A stretch of 64,000 bases of DNA from Carnegiea gigantea (Eukaryota; Streptophyta; Magnoliopsida; Caryophyllales; Cactaceae). This document shows positions 23,312-37,068 of the stretch, piece after piece. Under the pieces are notes generated by a model. It saw only the letters and a list, made by a program, of their open reading frames with translations. It did no database searches and was not told where the DNA came from. The position numbers were made by a program, and so were the translations under genes. The number at the start of each line of letters is the position of its first letter. The stretch's first letter is position 1. Where the stretch lies: assembly GCA_029747015.1 (NCBI GenBank), contig JAKOGI010000001.1:1-64000 (forward strand), written 5' to 3'.

Positions 23312-24772
23312 AAGCGTTTCGCCCTCAAAACTTATGAATTTTACCATGTCATGCAAGATTACCTCAAATAAATGTGTGTACTTGGCTTTCATTTCCTCTT
23401 CAGTCTCCCAAGTGGCTTCTTGGGAGGTTTGGTTTGTCTAATGCACCTTGACTAAAGGTATCTGCTTGTTGCGCAGCTGCTTAATCCTACAATCTAGTAT
23501 TTGAGCTGGACACTCTTCGCACACTAGATCCTTAGTGATCTCAATATGTTCATACACGATGGCGTGGTTTAGATCTGAAATATACTTCCTGAGCTAAGAG
23601 ATGTAAAACATGTTGTGCACGTGTTCTAGTTCTATCGGCAGATCCAGTTGATATTTTACGACATTTAACTTTTCAATGATTTCATAAGATCCAATATATC
23701 TTGGACTCAATTTGCCTCGTACCTCGAACCTTTTAATACCCTTAGTTGGCGATACATTTAGAAAAACTTTATCACCTACTTGAAACTCCAAAGGCCTCCT
23801 TCTCTTGTCTGCATAACTCTTTTACCGACTCTGGGCAACCCTAATGTGCTCCCGAATCCTTCTTATTATTTCCACAGTTTCCTGGATCATTTCAGGGCCT
23901 ATAATCAATGCCTCATCAAAATCACTCTAAGACAGTGGGGTTCTACACTTTCCCTGATATAGAGCCTCAAATGGGGCCATTCTGGTGGTGGATTGGTAGC
24001 TATTATTATAAGAGAACTCCACCAAAGGTAAATCGTCTTCCTATTTCCCTTGGAACTCCAATAAACAAGCTCTTAACATGTCATCTAGAATTTGATTCAC
24101 TTTTTCAGTTTGTCCATCTGTCTCAGGGTCATAAGAGTTGCTAAAGTTCAATTTGGTTCCAAAGTCCTTTTAAAGTGCTTGCCAAAAACGGGGTTGGAAT
24201 CCTTGATTCCTATGTGATACTATGTTTAGGGGAATCCCATATAGGCAGACTATCTCTTTAACGTGTAATTGAGCTAGTTTCTCAACTTCCGAAGTGTCCC
24301 CAATTGATAGAAAATGAGCCGACTTGGTAAGTTGATCAACTATGACCCAGATAGCGTTCTTTTTCAAGGTAGAAAGGGGTAAGCTCATAACGATGTCCAT
24401 GGAGATCAAATCCCACTTCCAAGTGGGAATTTCTAGAGGTCGTAGTTCACCTACAGGACATTGATGCTCTGGTTTAACTTTTTGACAGTTTAGACGCTTG
24501 TCTACATATTCTGCAAACTTTTTCTTCATATTATTCCACGAGAAGTATTGCCTTAAGTCTCTGTACATCTTGCTGCCTCGTGGATGCGCTGAGTAGCAAG
24601 TATTGTGAGCCTTCTTTAGGATCTGCTTCCTCAATTCCTCATTTCTAGGTACACATAGGCGATTCTGGAATCGCAGGGTCCCATCCTCATGTACTAAAAA
24701 CCCAGGAGATTTTCCTTTCTCTAAATTTTATTTTATTCTTTGGAGTTCAGGATCACTTTCTTGGTTCACTCA
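23309..24772 (-). pseudogene. Gypsy integrase and chromodomain-like tail, body 2
   Basis: The minus-strand piece 24170-24634 covers the zinc-binding half (HNTCYSAHPRGSKMYRDL, RLNCQK, lacking the first Cys of the CxxC pair as in body 1). It continues into the core (SMDIVMSLPLS, AIWVIVDQLTKSAHF), where the second catalytic Asp of the usual SDR motif reads His (VSHRNQGF). The C-terminal part, 23594-23791, has FQVGDKVFLNVSPTKGIKRF and GSYEIIEK. A chromodomain-like tail follows toward 23330. Several frameshifts separate these parts, and TGA at 24770-24772 matches the shared stop in body 1. Confidence 0.87.
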
Positions 24773-25033
24773 AATTTCCTACGCTACGGAAGACTGTAAG
24801 GTAAGTGCTGATAATTGAACATGTGCTTGTCCATGGGACACTAGTTGTATTCCCAAGTTCTCAAGCTCTCTCAAGAGACTCAACTAGGTAATCACCATAG
24901 TACTTGGTCTATGCTGCACCTTCCTACTCAGGGCATCTGCTACAATATTTGCTTTTCCTGGATGATATTGAATCTGCAAATCATAGTCTTTAAGCAACTC
25001 GAGCCAATGCCATTGTCTCAAATTGAGCTCCTT

Positions 25034-26130
25034 CTAGGTGAAGATATACTTGAGACTTTGATGGTTAATATAGATCTTGCATGGTATCCTACATAAGTAA
25101 TGTCTCCAAATTTTCAATGCAAAGACCACGGCTGCTAACTCCTGGTCATGGGTGGGGTAATTTTCCTCATAAGGCTTGAGCTGTCGAGAAGCATAAGTTG
25201 TTTCCTTGTCTTCTTGCATTAGTACATACCCCAAACTGTTCTTTGAAGCATCACTATAGATAGTATACTCCTTACCTTTCACTGGCAGCGTTATGATTGG
25301 GGCGGTAGTTAATTACTGTCTTAACTCCTGAAAGGCTCTTTCACACTTCTCTGTCCACTTAAATTTATTCACTTTCTTTAGCAGATTGGTCAGGGGTGAA
25401 GCTATTTTCGAAAAGTCCTTGATGAACCTTCGATAATAACCCACTAAGCCCAGAAAACTTCCCATCTCCGTGACGTTAGTAGGCCTTGACCATTCGATAA
25501 TTGCCTACACCTTCTGGAGGTCAACCTTGATTCCTCATTTTGTAACCACATGACCCAAGAACACCACTTCTTCCAATCAAAATTCACAGTTCTTTAGTTT
25601 CCTATAAAGTTATGCTCCCTCAGGGTTTGTAACACCATCCTCAAATGATGAGCATGTTTCTTATTGTCCTGAGAATAGATAAGGTTGTCATCTATGAACA
25701 CCACTGCAAACTTGTTTAAGTAGGGCACGAAGACTCTGTTCATAAGATCTATGAAAGCTGCAGGGGTATTGGTGAGGCCAAAGGGCATCACTGTAAACTC
25801 ATAATGACCACACCTGGTCTTAAATGCAGTATTAGGAATATCTTTAGGTTTCATCCTGAGTTGATGGTACCTTGACCTCAAATCAATTTTAGAGAAGACT
25901 CCTGCTCCTAGCAGTTGGTCAAACAAGTCATCTATTTGCAGCAAAGGGTACTTGTTTTTGATGGTGATCTTGTTCAACTCCCTGCAGTGAATATACAGCC
26001 TTAAGATTCCATCCTTTTTCTTTACGAACAACACTAGGGCACCCCAGGGTGACACACTTGGCCTAATAAAGCCCTTCTGCAATGGCTCATCTAATTGAAA
26101 CTTCAGTTCCTTAAGCTCAGTTGGGGCCAT
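25034..26130 (-). pseudogene. Gypsy reverse transcriptase and RNase H, body 2
   Basis: The RT segment (25594-26130) is longer than in body 1 and includes [28 protein letters not shown] and the catalytic FIDD in frame ([13 protein letters not shown]). The next TGA, 25577-25579, is at the same place as the stop at 15980-15982 in body 1. RNase H (25034-25282) shows [18 protein letters not shown] and [12 protein letters not shown]. The connection between them, 25283-25576, is frameshifted. Confidence 0.9.
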
Positions 26131-26210
26131 ACGATATGGGATTTTGGAGATAGGTTGGGTATCAGGGATTAATTCAATTCCAAAATTAATTTTCCTCTGT
26201 GAAGGTAATC

Positions 26211-26708
26211 CTAGTAACTCTCCAGGAAAACATCCTTAAATTTACAGACTACAGGAATATTTCCAGCTTTTGCTTTCTTTAATTCGGTATCAATAGTATA
26301 ACACCAACATCCAATACACCCTCGACATAACAACTTACTTGTTTTCATAACAGAAATAAAGGAATAAGATTCTTCCTCTCTCTGCCCATAGAAACACATT
26401 TTTCTTCCTTTTTCATCGTTTAAAATAATCTTAAGATCTTCACAGTCAATCTTAGCTCCATAAGTGTGCAACCAATTCATTCCCAAAATGATATCAAAAT
26501 TAGACAAATCGAATTGGATAAAATCTACAGGAAAAGTGGTTCCACTGATGGTAATGGGAACAAGTTTGTAAGAGATGGGGCACTCAATTATAGAATCATT
26601 GGGTAGCTTGATCCTATAATTAGTTTTCGTTCTTCTACTCTCTAGGTTTAATTGCATGGCAGATAGGGTGGATACAGATGAACGAGTAGCACCCGAATCA
26701 AATAACAC
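26211..26708 (-). pseudogene. Gypsy aspartic protease, body 2
   Basis: The catalytic motif DSGATRS is kept, and FDIILGMNWLHTYGAKIDCE follows. The frame continues about 60 codons past the protease toward RT and stops at 26211. Here gag and protease appear to be in the same frame across 26709-26730, apart from one TAA, so the original element coded a single Gag-Pol. Confidence 0.87.
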
Positions 26709-26875
26709 ACAAAATGACTTTTAATTTAAAAAGGGAGTTCTAGTGACTACTGTACCAGATGTGGTAGCTTTCTTCTTCCTCATTACATACGCCCGTCCTA
26801 CTACTGCATGCCTTGGTAGTGGGGCCCCTTAGCGAGGTGGGGCCAAGGGTTTTACTACATCTTTGTCTACAGCCT

Positions 26876-27870
26876 TTATCCTTTAGGGCATGCGGCAATA
26901 AGGTGTTCAGGGCTTCCACACCATATGCACTTATTAGTTCCTACTCGGCATTCAGAAGTGGTGTGATTTGTTCTCTTGCATTTCACACAGGGCTCTGTCG
27001 AGCTTGCCGGATGGCTTTTGAGAGGAGCGGGAGAAGGTTTCATTTGTTTCACACTCTCACTCGGAGTTCCTCGCTCAAACCTCGTTCTCTTTTGGTTGAT
27101 TGGGATCAGGGCTTTCAACTCTGTCTTTACTCGCTCTAATTCAGCCGCTCACTCATATAGTTCTTGGTAAGTCAAAATTTGTTGCCCAGCTAACTAATTT
27201 TGAATGTAGAAGGCCAAACCCTCTTCAAACCTTCTCATCTTCAGCCTTTTAGATGACATAAATTCAGGGACAAACTTGAATAATTCTGTGAACTTACTAG
27301 CATACTGCATTATAGTCATGATGCCACTCATCTTCACCTTCATAAAATCTTTCTCTTTTTGCCTTTGGACCACAACTGGGTAAAATTTTGCCCTCGACTC
27401 ACTCAGGAATTTACTCCAGGTGAATTCAGGTCCTACGAGCTTATCCTTAACAGTATTCCACTAAATATCAGCTTCACCAGTCCCAATTATGCGTCCCAAT
27501 ATTTACTTTCTTTTCTTCTGACACTTCTACCACCGTAAAGATTTTCTCCATTCTCCTTACCCATTCCTCTAATACTATTGGATCATAAGTTCGATCATAC
27601 ACTTTAGGGTCGCGTCGTACTACCCTATCTGCTAATTTATGCTCTTTAGGAGGGTTCAGTGGGTACTTGGGAAATCCGCTTCATCAGTTCTGTTACTAAG
27701 GCTACCCAGAAGTTCGGGTCCCCAATGTTGTTAGCTAACTCGGAAGGAATTGGTGGCATTTAGCTAAAATTTGGTGGCACATGATAGGAGGCTTGATCAC
27801 CCGATCCCTGACCATGATCCGAGATTTCCTCTATATTAACCTCTGCATTGTTGTGCACTGATTCAGACAT
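26876..27870 (-). pseudogene. Gypsy Gag with two zinc knuckles, body 2
   Basis: An ATG at 27870 opens MSESVHNNAEVN. The middle part is interrupted by stops and frame changes (27120-27800). Segment 26876-27118 carries two knuckles, CVKCKRTNHTTSEC and CIWCGSPEHLIAAC, with full CCHC spacing. Sequence between is nearly collinear with body 1 by eye. Confidence 0.85.
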
Positions 27871-28329
27871 TCTGATTATACATTAAATGAAACAATTCAA
27901 TCACTGGAATACCCAAACATATAAGATAAACACCCAACAAATACATTTGATATAACTCAAAGATTATTGAAAACATACCCAAAGTTTCATTATATCATTT
28001 CATAACTACTTATTTATATACATAACTGCCTGTTTATATACATGATCAGCAAAACATATTACATCTAACTGACTAGGCAAAGTTAGTTTTGACTCCTACC
28101 TCAACCCCAAACACTAACTAGCCCCAAGACAAGAGATCCATCACATGACCAAAAAGAGAGATGGATCATGTCATCACGGTCGGAGAGGATTGGACTAACT
28201 ATATATAATGTCATATGCTCTACCTAAAATACAACTATCTAATCCGACCATACCATATATACATACAGGGCTCAAAAGTACCCCACTTCGGTGCAATCCT
28301 AAAATAACCTAACGATCACTAGACATGAT

Positions 28330-28991
28330 CAGGCTCTTCGCCTGAATCGAAGATGCTAGTCTATGCCTCTGACTCGGCATCGCTAACCTCCTGCTCAACC
28401 TGTTGCTTCACTATCATCTCATTAATCTCTTGATCCCACTGTTGCTTTACCACTACCTCATCAATGTCCTGATCATCATCGGGATTATCCTCCTCCTCCG
28501 GATGGCCCTCGTCCTCAGAACTAACCATCACTATCTCTGGTGTATCAAGGAGGTCTATCACCACATGAATCTCCCCAAGACAGTAGGACAACAGTGGGGT
28601 ACCTGATGTGGGCGGGCAGGGTGGTCCCTGTACTAATGCTAGGGCTGCAGGCTGAGGGATGTGCCTGATGTAGCGGAAAGGCATGTTGAAGAGTCTTCGC
28701 AGTGAGTCCTCTCTGCTTAAACTCCTCCTTTAACAACAACTCTAAAGTGATGATAGCCCAAGCTCCCTGGACTTAGAATCTGGGTCCATCCCAGCCTGGA
28801 TTCCCTGTTATCATATAATGATGATAATGGTGCCTGAACTCTACCCACGGATCAACTGTGGGTAAGGACCAGAGTAGTCTATATGCACGAACTGTAATAC
28901 TGTGAAACTCATAGAAAGGGTCCTGTGCATGAGCCTCTATACTAGCATACAGCAGCATGATGTAAGCGGCCATAGATGCACTCGACATCAT
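28330..28991 (-). pseudogene. Extra ORF upstream of gag, body 2 (unrecognised)
   Basis: Counterpart of the frame at 18713-19439. It reads SMAAYIMLLYASIEAHAQD, HSITVRAYRLLWSLPTVDPW, FRHHYHHYMITGNPGWDGPR, one stop, then ITLELLLKEEFKQRGLT. After a frame change near 28670 it continues HVVIDLLDTPEIVMVSSEDE, a run rich in Glu and Asp, and EVVVKQQWDQEIN. The ATG used in body 1 reads ATA here, so the first Met is at 28991. Preservation of residue identity across independent breaks suggests it once coded for protein. Function is unknown. Confidence 0.58.
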
Positions 28992-29206
28992 GTTAATGCC
29001 ATAAAGGTCTATCTAACAAAGAAAACATATATGAGAGACATACATAACCATAATTAAGAAACATGCAAATGTAAACCAACCAACCATTTCTAATATCGTT
29101 ATTAAACTTCTAATATCACTCTAACAGTATATAATGGCCCTCACTACCAACCATTCTCACCCTTATATTTCTAAACTCTACGTTCCACAAAGAAAATCTA
29201 AATGTA

Positions 29207-29218
29207 GCTCTAATACCA
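29207..29218 (-). other. Primer binding site, body 2
   Basis: The minus strand reads TGGTATTAGAGC, one change from the initiator-tRNA-Met complement seen in body 1, 4 bases inside LTR 3. The C-to-T change fits decay of methylated DNA. Confidence 0.8.
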
Positions 29219-29222
29219 AATC

Positions 29223-31753
29223 TGTAACGCCCCCAAATGTACATAGTTCACTATTTATGTTCTCTTCATTAGTTTCATCAATTAGAAGTAATATTCCAAA
29301 TGATCAGGGCATTACCGCCGCCCAAAAGGACAAGACTTTGCTTGTAAATGATAAATTCTAGCAACGCTAATTAATGTTTTCCATCAAAAGGCATTCACAT
29401 AATTACAACCCATCAAACTGTATATAAACAGTTCTAGCATCAAACCATTTAACTATTCCAGGGTTTACGTCAAAATATAGTAACTCTTGTAGAATATATA
29501 ACTTTAACATCAAAAAGTTTCATAATACAGTGCTCAAAATATATCAGTACTAACACACCACTATACCTTTTGTTTGGATTTTCTTACTCACTTATCACCT
29601 TCACTTGTCCTGCTCGCCTGAGGGCGATTCACTGAATATTTTCCTAAAACAAAACATGAAAATATTTCGAACTATGAGCGAAAGCTTAGTATATACAATC
29701 CTGTATTGTTAAATGATCAATGAAAAGCTGATTGGGCCCGCATTGTAATTCATTTTAATTAAAAAGAGGGAACAAGATAAATATGAAACTGCATTGTCAA
29801 TTATTATCTGATAGTAAACCCCTAGTAACTGTTACGATCTGAAGATAAGTGTACACCTACCAAGCCGATCGGGGGACCTGGCCATAAGCTGCGCGGGTAA
29901 CTGAAGGGCACTGTTCTGTAACTGATAACTTATGGGGTCACTAATTATGTGATAAATTACTGATTAAATTAATTCATTGATATACTTGCCAAAACATTAT
30001 AATTTTGATAAATATGTGCTGATTTCTAAAGTTACAGGTAATGAACGTACCTAATACTTTTAATGAAATTCACTGAAATGGGATTTTGCATAAAAGGGAA
30101 GAAAACGATAAATTAGGCCCTGATTCTGTGCAAAAATATCATTGTAGGAACATACGGTTAGCAAAAATAATTATTTCATATCTAATAATTTAGTAAAATA
30201 AAGTAAGAGCACAACAGGGCTTAAAAAGAATGACTCGTAACTTAGTCATATGACCTCTGATTGATACTCAAAACCCCAATATAGAAATCTTAGGAAGTCT
30301 TAAAAAACTTTCATTTAGAACGCCAAGCTTGATTCCCATAATAGAATTTCCAAAAGGAGGCTAGAATACAAATATGTCAGTTTTGGTCCATTCTGCTAGT
30401 TTTGGTAAAACGACCATAACTTTTTCCACAAACCTCGGATTAAGGCGATTCAAAAGGAATTTAAAAGCTAACACAGTGAAATATTTATCCACCAAAAATC
30501 ATAATTTTTCAATGGGTTGATCATTACCTGTTTAATTTCGAAATCTGTCATGTTTTCCTGAAATTTTCAGCCCCCCACTGTTTTAGCTTGCCCCATCTTT
30601 TCACACAAATCCTCAACTTAAATCATTCCTTAGAAGCATGTAAACAAGCTTTGATCCATCCCAACATCATACAAAACCACCACACTCAATTTTACTTCAT
30701 AATCGTATCCAATAAAGATCATTTTTTAATCAAATACACACATAAATCAAGCTTAATGCTAGTTTAATCTAAACCATACTTTACTTGCCAAAACCCTAGT
30801 TTATGGCCAATTTGGACTCACTTCAGCTCATTTCAATCACCAAAAACATCATCACAAACACCAATAGGTTAGAAGATGATCAAATCAAAGATAAAACAAT
30901 CAAAATCCAGCACTTTTATCATTAAGCTTGCATGATTAAGGATTGCCCTAAATTTAGCATGATCCAACCTCTACTTCACATGATTAACACCAAAATAACT
31001 CTTATTTTTTATTAAAATATCATGATCAATGATTACAAATGTCAAAACAAGAATCAAAACTAAAGTAAAAAGCAAAACCAACAAGATCAAGTTCAAGATT
31101 ACTCACTTTGCTTGAAGATAAGTAGAGATGGAGGTGATGTTTAGTGGTTTTGATGATGAAGGATGGTGGCTAGTGGCACTAAGATATCGGGGGGGTCGGA
31201 AGCCATCGGGGCTGGCCAAAAACTGGCCAAAAAATGCCCAAACAGCTGCTGGGGGCTGGCTGGCATGTAGGAGAGACAAAGGAGAGAGAAAATGGATTTT
31301 TAGGTTGAGTTGTATTTTTTTGACTAATCCAAACAGTTGGCTGAGTTTTTAACTAGAAAAGTGACTTTTGGGGCTAATCATGGTTAAGTTTAATTGTGGT
31401 AATTAGTTAGGTTAATAGGCAAACTTGTTCGACTTCAAATCGACCGAAATAAGTTGGGTTCGGGAATAAAACGCTTTGTAACGATAACGTTTTTGCGAAA
31501 CTCAAAATTAAATTTTTGTAATATTACGGAAAACAAAATAAATTACTTAGATTAAACTTGTTAGGCCGACTATCAATTCTTCCAAAGTTTTACGTTAACA
31601 AATTAAATAAACAGATAAAATTCGAATTGCCAAGTGAGGGCCCAAATAAAATTTTCCCCACCGGGATAGATAAATGCGATAAATAAATATGAGAAAAATC
31701 ATGAACATGAGGTAATTAAATAAATAAATATAGTTTAGGGTTGGGCCATTACA
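29223..31753 (-). repeat. LTR 3 (outer right; 5' LTR of body 2)
   Basis: About 2531 bp, from TGTAACGCCCCC to GGGCCATTACA, followed by the right copy of the aaata target duplication. It has neither the deletion seen in LTR 1 nor the larger one in LTR 2, so it is the most complete of the three. The frame at 31128-31352 is not kept in the other LTRs. Confidence 0.92.
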
Positions 31754-31758
31754 AAATA

Positions 31759-32845
31759 TAACGCAATTTAAAGCAAAGACAAAATATCTAACTCTAAACA
31801 ACAAACTAGAACTTTGAATAAATTGATACGAGTTTTCTATGGGGTGGCATTGATAAAATGGGTATTGGGCGGTTAGAACCTATATCCATACCCATACCAT
31901 ATTATAAAGAAAACAATAATTGAAATTTGAGCTTAGTATATGTGGAAGTGATAAAAGATGTAGATATTGGAGAATATAAGCAAGATTTTAAAAAAACTTA
32001 ATTGTTGGCACATGATTTTTACGTGGATACCCAAATCGGGAGAAAACCACTGGTAGCAATAATGATACAAAGTCCACCATGATATAAGTGAGTAGAAACC
32101 GATCTCAAAACAAACACCCAAAGAAGAGATTAATAAGACAAATAAAGATCTCTTAGCAAACGTCCAATGAAGAGATTAATTACAATGAAAATCTTTCAAT
32201 ACTGACTCTCAATAAAATGTGGAATAGAAAAAGGAAGTACTGAGGGGCACTCCCAAATGCCCCGTACTAAACAACGATAAACAACCTAGTATTTAGAGAA
32301 GCCTCGAAGGTACCAAGAGTTTATACCCTAGCCGCAAACATGTGTCTTGGCCACCAAACATCATATTTATAGAAAAGGAAAAAGATATTCATTACAAAAT
32401 ATGAAAATAATATAATTTTCATAAAATAAAATATCTCCAACCATATAACTTGAGCCTTAGGTGCCAAGCAATAATCTTCCAAAAAGGAAATAATTTAATT
32501 ATTTCCAAAATCGACGAAGAAATTTGGAACAAATCCCAACACGTATCCATACTTGTTTTAGCAATACCTGCCCCATACTCATTTTTTTCCTCATTTTCGA
32601 TACCTATACTCATACCCACTGGGGTGGGTTTTGCGGGGTTTAAATATTCACCTTTTTTCAGAAATATCATATTCCTACATGGTTTTAAATTCTAATATGA
32701 TGATAATCGGTTTATGATTTAATGCCACTTTGATACATCTTTGATCAACAATATACCTAACAAACTTGATCTGGAATTTGAAGCATGAACCAAATGGCTT
32801 GAATTCATACCCGAATTAACACTCAAAACAATTAGCCGAAGTTGG
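31759..32845. other. Intergenic region right of the gypsy array
   Basis: AT-rich with no supported gene. A phrase near 32020-32060 ('acgtggatacccaaatcggg ... aaaccac') resembles non-coding ends common in plant retroelements. The block at 32550-32650, rich in 'catac' and 'ggggtgggtt', may pair with the similar block near 10900 as parts of an older repeat. Confidence 0.45.
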
Positions 32846-33748
32846 CCCTGTTACAGTTAAAGCTACAAGCTCACGGTGCAGCTTTAGCTAACTACTGACA
32901 AGTGTGGGTTGATTTACGAGATCTTGCTTTCAATTATCAAAACTAACTAGACTGCTCAATCCAAGCAAATCAAATTTAGTGATTCAATTATCAATTAAGA
33001 AAGCGATAACAACTAAGAATACGATTCAAAAATCATAAGATTAAAACACTCAGATTGGAATTAACAACACAATCATGCTAGCGAATAAGTTACTAATTCT
33101 ATCAAACTTGCCCAAGCGTGCAACATGTATGGATAAATTGTAAATCTAGCGCATCCTCTCCCCTTTTTTAAGGGCTAAAGACTAATCCTAGAACTATAGT
33201 CGCCTATTTTCTGGCGACTAAGAGTCAAAGGATACAAGATCTACGACGTTAAGTCCTAATTAGAACTTCAATTATTTTCATATCAAAATCTTAACCATCT
33301 AGTGAGTCACATTAGGTAAAGGTTTTATCTTTTAACACTTCCTTAAGCCCGAATAAAATTATACGAATGCTCTTTTAAACAATTCATCGAGCATGTGGTA
33401 CTGAGCAAAGTAGAATTCAATAACATAATATGGAGCAAGTAAAGATTTGGGGCTAATTCATGATTCAACTAGACATAATTAACATCAATTGCAATCCAAA
33501 TAGGGAGATTTAGCTGCTAAACATGGTCAAAAATGCCACACAATAATCAGCAAATATTATTTTAATAACTATTAAAGAACTAAAACAATCAACAATAAAG
33601 AGAGAGATTCGAGGACACAAACTCAGGAACTGAAAACTTGAATGAATTACAAATCTTGAATCCAACAACAATAATCTTCAAAACACTTAAGTATTGATAT
33701 GCTAAAGCCTAATTTAAAAAGTTGGAAGAAAAGTGTGTATGAAATGAT

Positions 33749-33769
33749 AATCTTCTAAGCCTCTCAAAC
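33749..33769. repeat. LINE target site duplication, left copy
   Basis: 21 bp, 20 of which match the copy at 37503-37523 (core 'ctaagcctctcaaac'). It marks the 3' border of the minus-strand LINE. Confidence 0.92.
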
Positions 33770-33774
33770 AACAA

Positions 33775-34110
33775 CAACAATCACCTCCCAGTGTGGGTCC
33801 CGCTTTTGTGGGCTCTGGAGAGATCCAGATGTAGGCAACCTTACCTCTACCGACATCCCTGCCCGTAGAGAGGTTGATTCCAGATGACCTATAAAACAGG
33901 AATTTGTGAAAAGCATTTTATAGAAGAAGGATTTTGTGAAAATATTTTTATGAAGAAAGGATAAAACTAAGGATAAGTAGTAGAAAAAAAAAACTAATAA
34001 ATATTAATAAATAATGGTAACAGAAACTATGTAAACATAAGTATGATATAGCAAAGGAAGGTACCATACCTTAACAGAGGTAAGCATCGAATGTCTCTTT
34101 CGAAATGCAT
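33775..34110 (-). other. LINE 3' untranslated tail with (TTG)n end
   Basis: Minus-strand 3' region following the last coding remnants, with a GC-rich conserved block (33785-33890) and ending in TTGTTG repeats instead of poly(A). This type of tail is recognised by the element's own reverse transcriptase at priming. It is collinear with 52458-52735. Confidence 0.7.
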
Positions 34111-34189
34111 GTAGTGCCTGCGTACAAACTGAACACACCGAATGACACCTACTAGGCTAACTCTCTAAGATCTAAGATTCTAATCTTAT

Positions 34190-35528
34190 CTCGTCATAGT
34201 CTTCTATCCTGGCCATGTCCTCCGTCAGTCCTGCAACTTTCAAGTCCTCTCTAATCACCTCGTCTAAACTCTTCTTTGGTCGTCCTCTACCTCTTCTACC
34301 TTCGAGGATGTTAATCATCTCACATTTCCTCACTCTGATCCATACAATAGAGCAGGTCTAACTAACATATGATAGACTTTGCCTTTTAGTTCTACCGGCA
34401 TCTTTTTGTCATATAGCACACCTGAAGCCCACTTCCATTTTTGCCAACCCACTTTTATGCGCTGGCTAATGTCTTCATCACCATTCCCTTGTTGTTGGAT
34501 GATTGACCCTAAATTCTTAAACTTCTTGGCCTTTGGTATAGTTAACCCATCAATGGTGACTTCTTCCCTCGCATCTTCTCTCCTACTAAAGTAACAATGA
34601 AGGCATTCAGTTTTCGATCTGCTTACTTTAAAACCTTTAGACTCTAGTGTATGTCTCTATTACTCCAACTTGTCATTAACACCCTCTCTGGTCTCATTAA
34701 CAAAAACAATGTCATCTGCGAATAACATACACATGGTAACTCATCTTGAATCTTTCCTGTAAGTTCATCCATAATTAAAGTAAACAGAAAAGAGCTCAAA
34801 GTTGAACCCTGATGTAAGCCCATACCAACGAAGAAGTCACTAGTAACTCCTCCTAGCATCCTTACACTCGTTTTACCTCCCTCGTACATATTCTTAGTAA
34901 CTCGGAAATACATAGAGATAGAGGACACTCCTTTGTTTTTCAAGCATCTCCATATCACTTCACGCGGAACTCTATCATATGCTTTTTTCAGGTCTATGAA
35001 AACCATATGAAGATCTACCTTTCCATCTCTATACAATCCTATGAGTCTTCTGAGAAGGTAAATCGCCTCTGTGGTCAACCTACCGGGCATAAAATCGAAT
35101 TGTTTCTCTGATATCAAAATATCCTTTCGCAACCTTCTCTCAATCACCCGTTCCCATAACTTCATAGTGCGACTGAGCAACTTCATACCCCTATAATTAT
35201 TACAATCCTGAATATCACCTTTGTTCTTGTACAATGGGATGACTGTACTATACCTCCATTCTCTGGGCATCTTACCAATCTAAAAAATAACATTGAAAAG
35301 CCTGGTTACCCACTTTAATCCTTCTTCACCCAAAGACTTTCACATTTTCACTGGTATCTGGTCCGGCCCGTCAACCTTCCTGTTGGCCATCTTCTTTATA
35401 GCCTCTTTGATCTCATCCTTGCTATTAGGTTCACACAGTCGTGGATCAAGTTGCCTCTCAATCCTCTCCCGTTCCATACTTTGAACATCTTTCAGCACTT
35501 TGCCATTGAGGAGTTTGAAGAAGTACAT
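34190..35528 (-). pseudogene. LINE reverse transcriptase and C-terminal region
   Basis: Frame 34644-35270 has WRYSTVIPLYKNKGDIQDC, NNYRGMKLLS, FIDLKKAYDRVPREVIWRCL with the catalytic Asp, and GLHQGSTLSSFLFTLIMDEL. The next catalytic motif, FADD, is present but in another frame after a shift near 34735. The N-terminal RT part, MANRKVDGPDQIPVK, lies at 35340-35528. Further 3' pieces read SRSKTECL and GRGRPKKSLDEVI, which is typical of this plant LINE group. The protein would nick and prime on chromosomal DNA; here it is broken in at least four places. Confidence 0.9.

Positions 35529-37068
<1,540 letters not shown>

Larger units (their letters stand above)
11243..31753 (-). mobile_element. Tandem Ty3/gypsy array: three LTRs, two internal regions
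   Basis: One 20.5-kb unit made of LTR (11243-13702), internal region (13703-19649), LTR (19650-23297), internal region (23298-29222) and LTR (29223-31753). Every LTR begins TGTAA and ends TTACA on the plus strand. The outer flanks carry a perfect 5-bp duplication, aaata (11238-11242 and 31754-31758), with none around the middle LTR. Both bodies code on the minus strand in the order gag, protease, RT, RNase H, integrase, chromodomain-like tail. A tRNA-iMet-type primer site lies at the gag side and a polypurine tract at the integrase side of each. The chromodomain-like tail and integrase end point to a chromovirus of the Tekay/Del type. Both copies are broken by stops and frameshifts. Confidence 0.93.

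Noticed and set aside
10895..32680. A possible older repeat split by the gypsy array ('catac/gggta' blocks on both sides)
   Set aside because: The words are low-complexity, and I could not find terminal repeats or a clear alignment across the two flanks.
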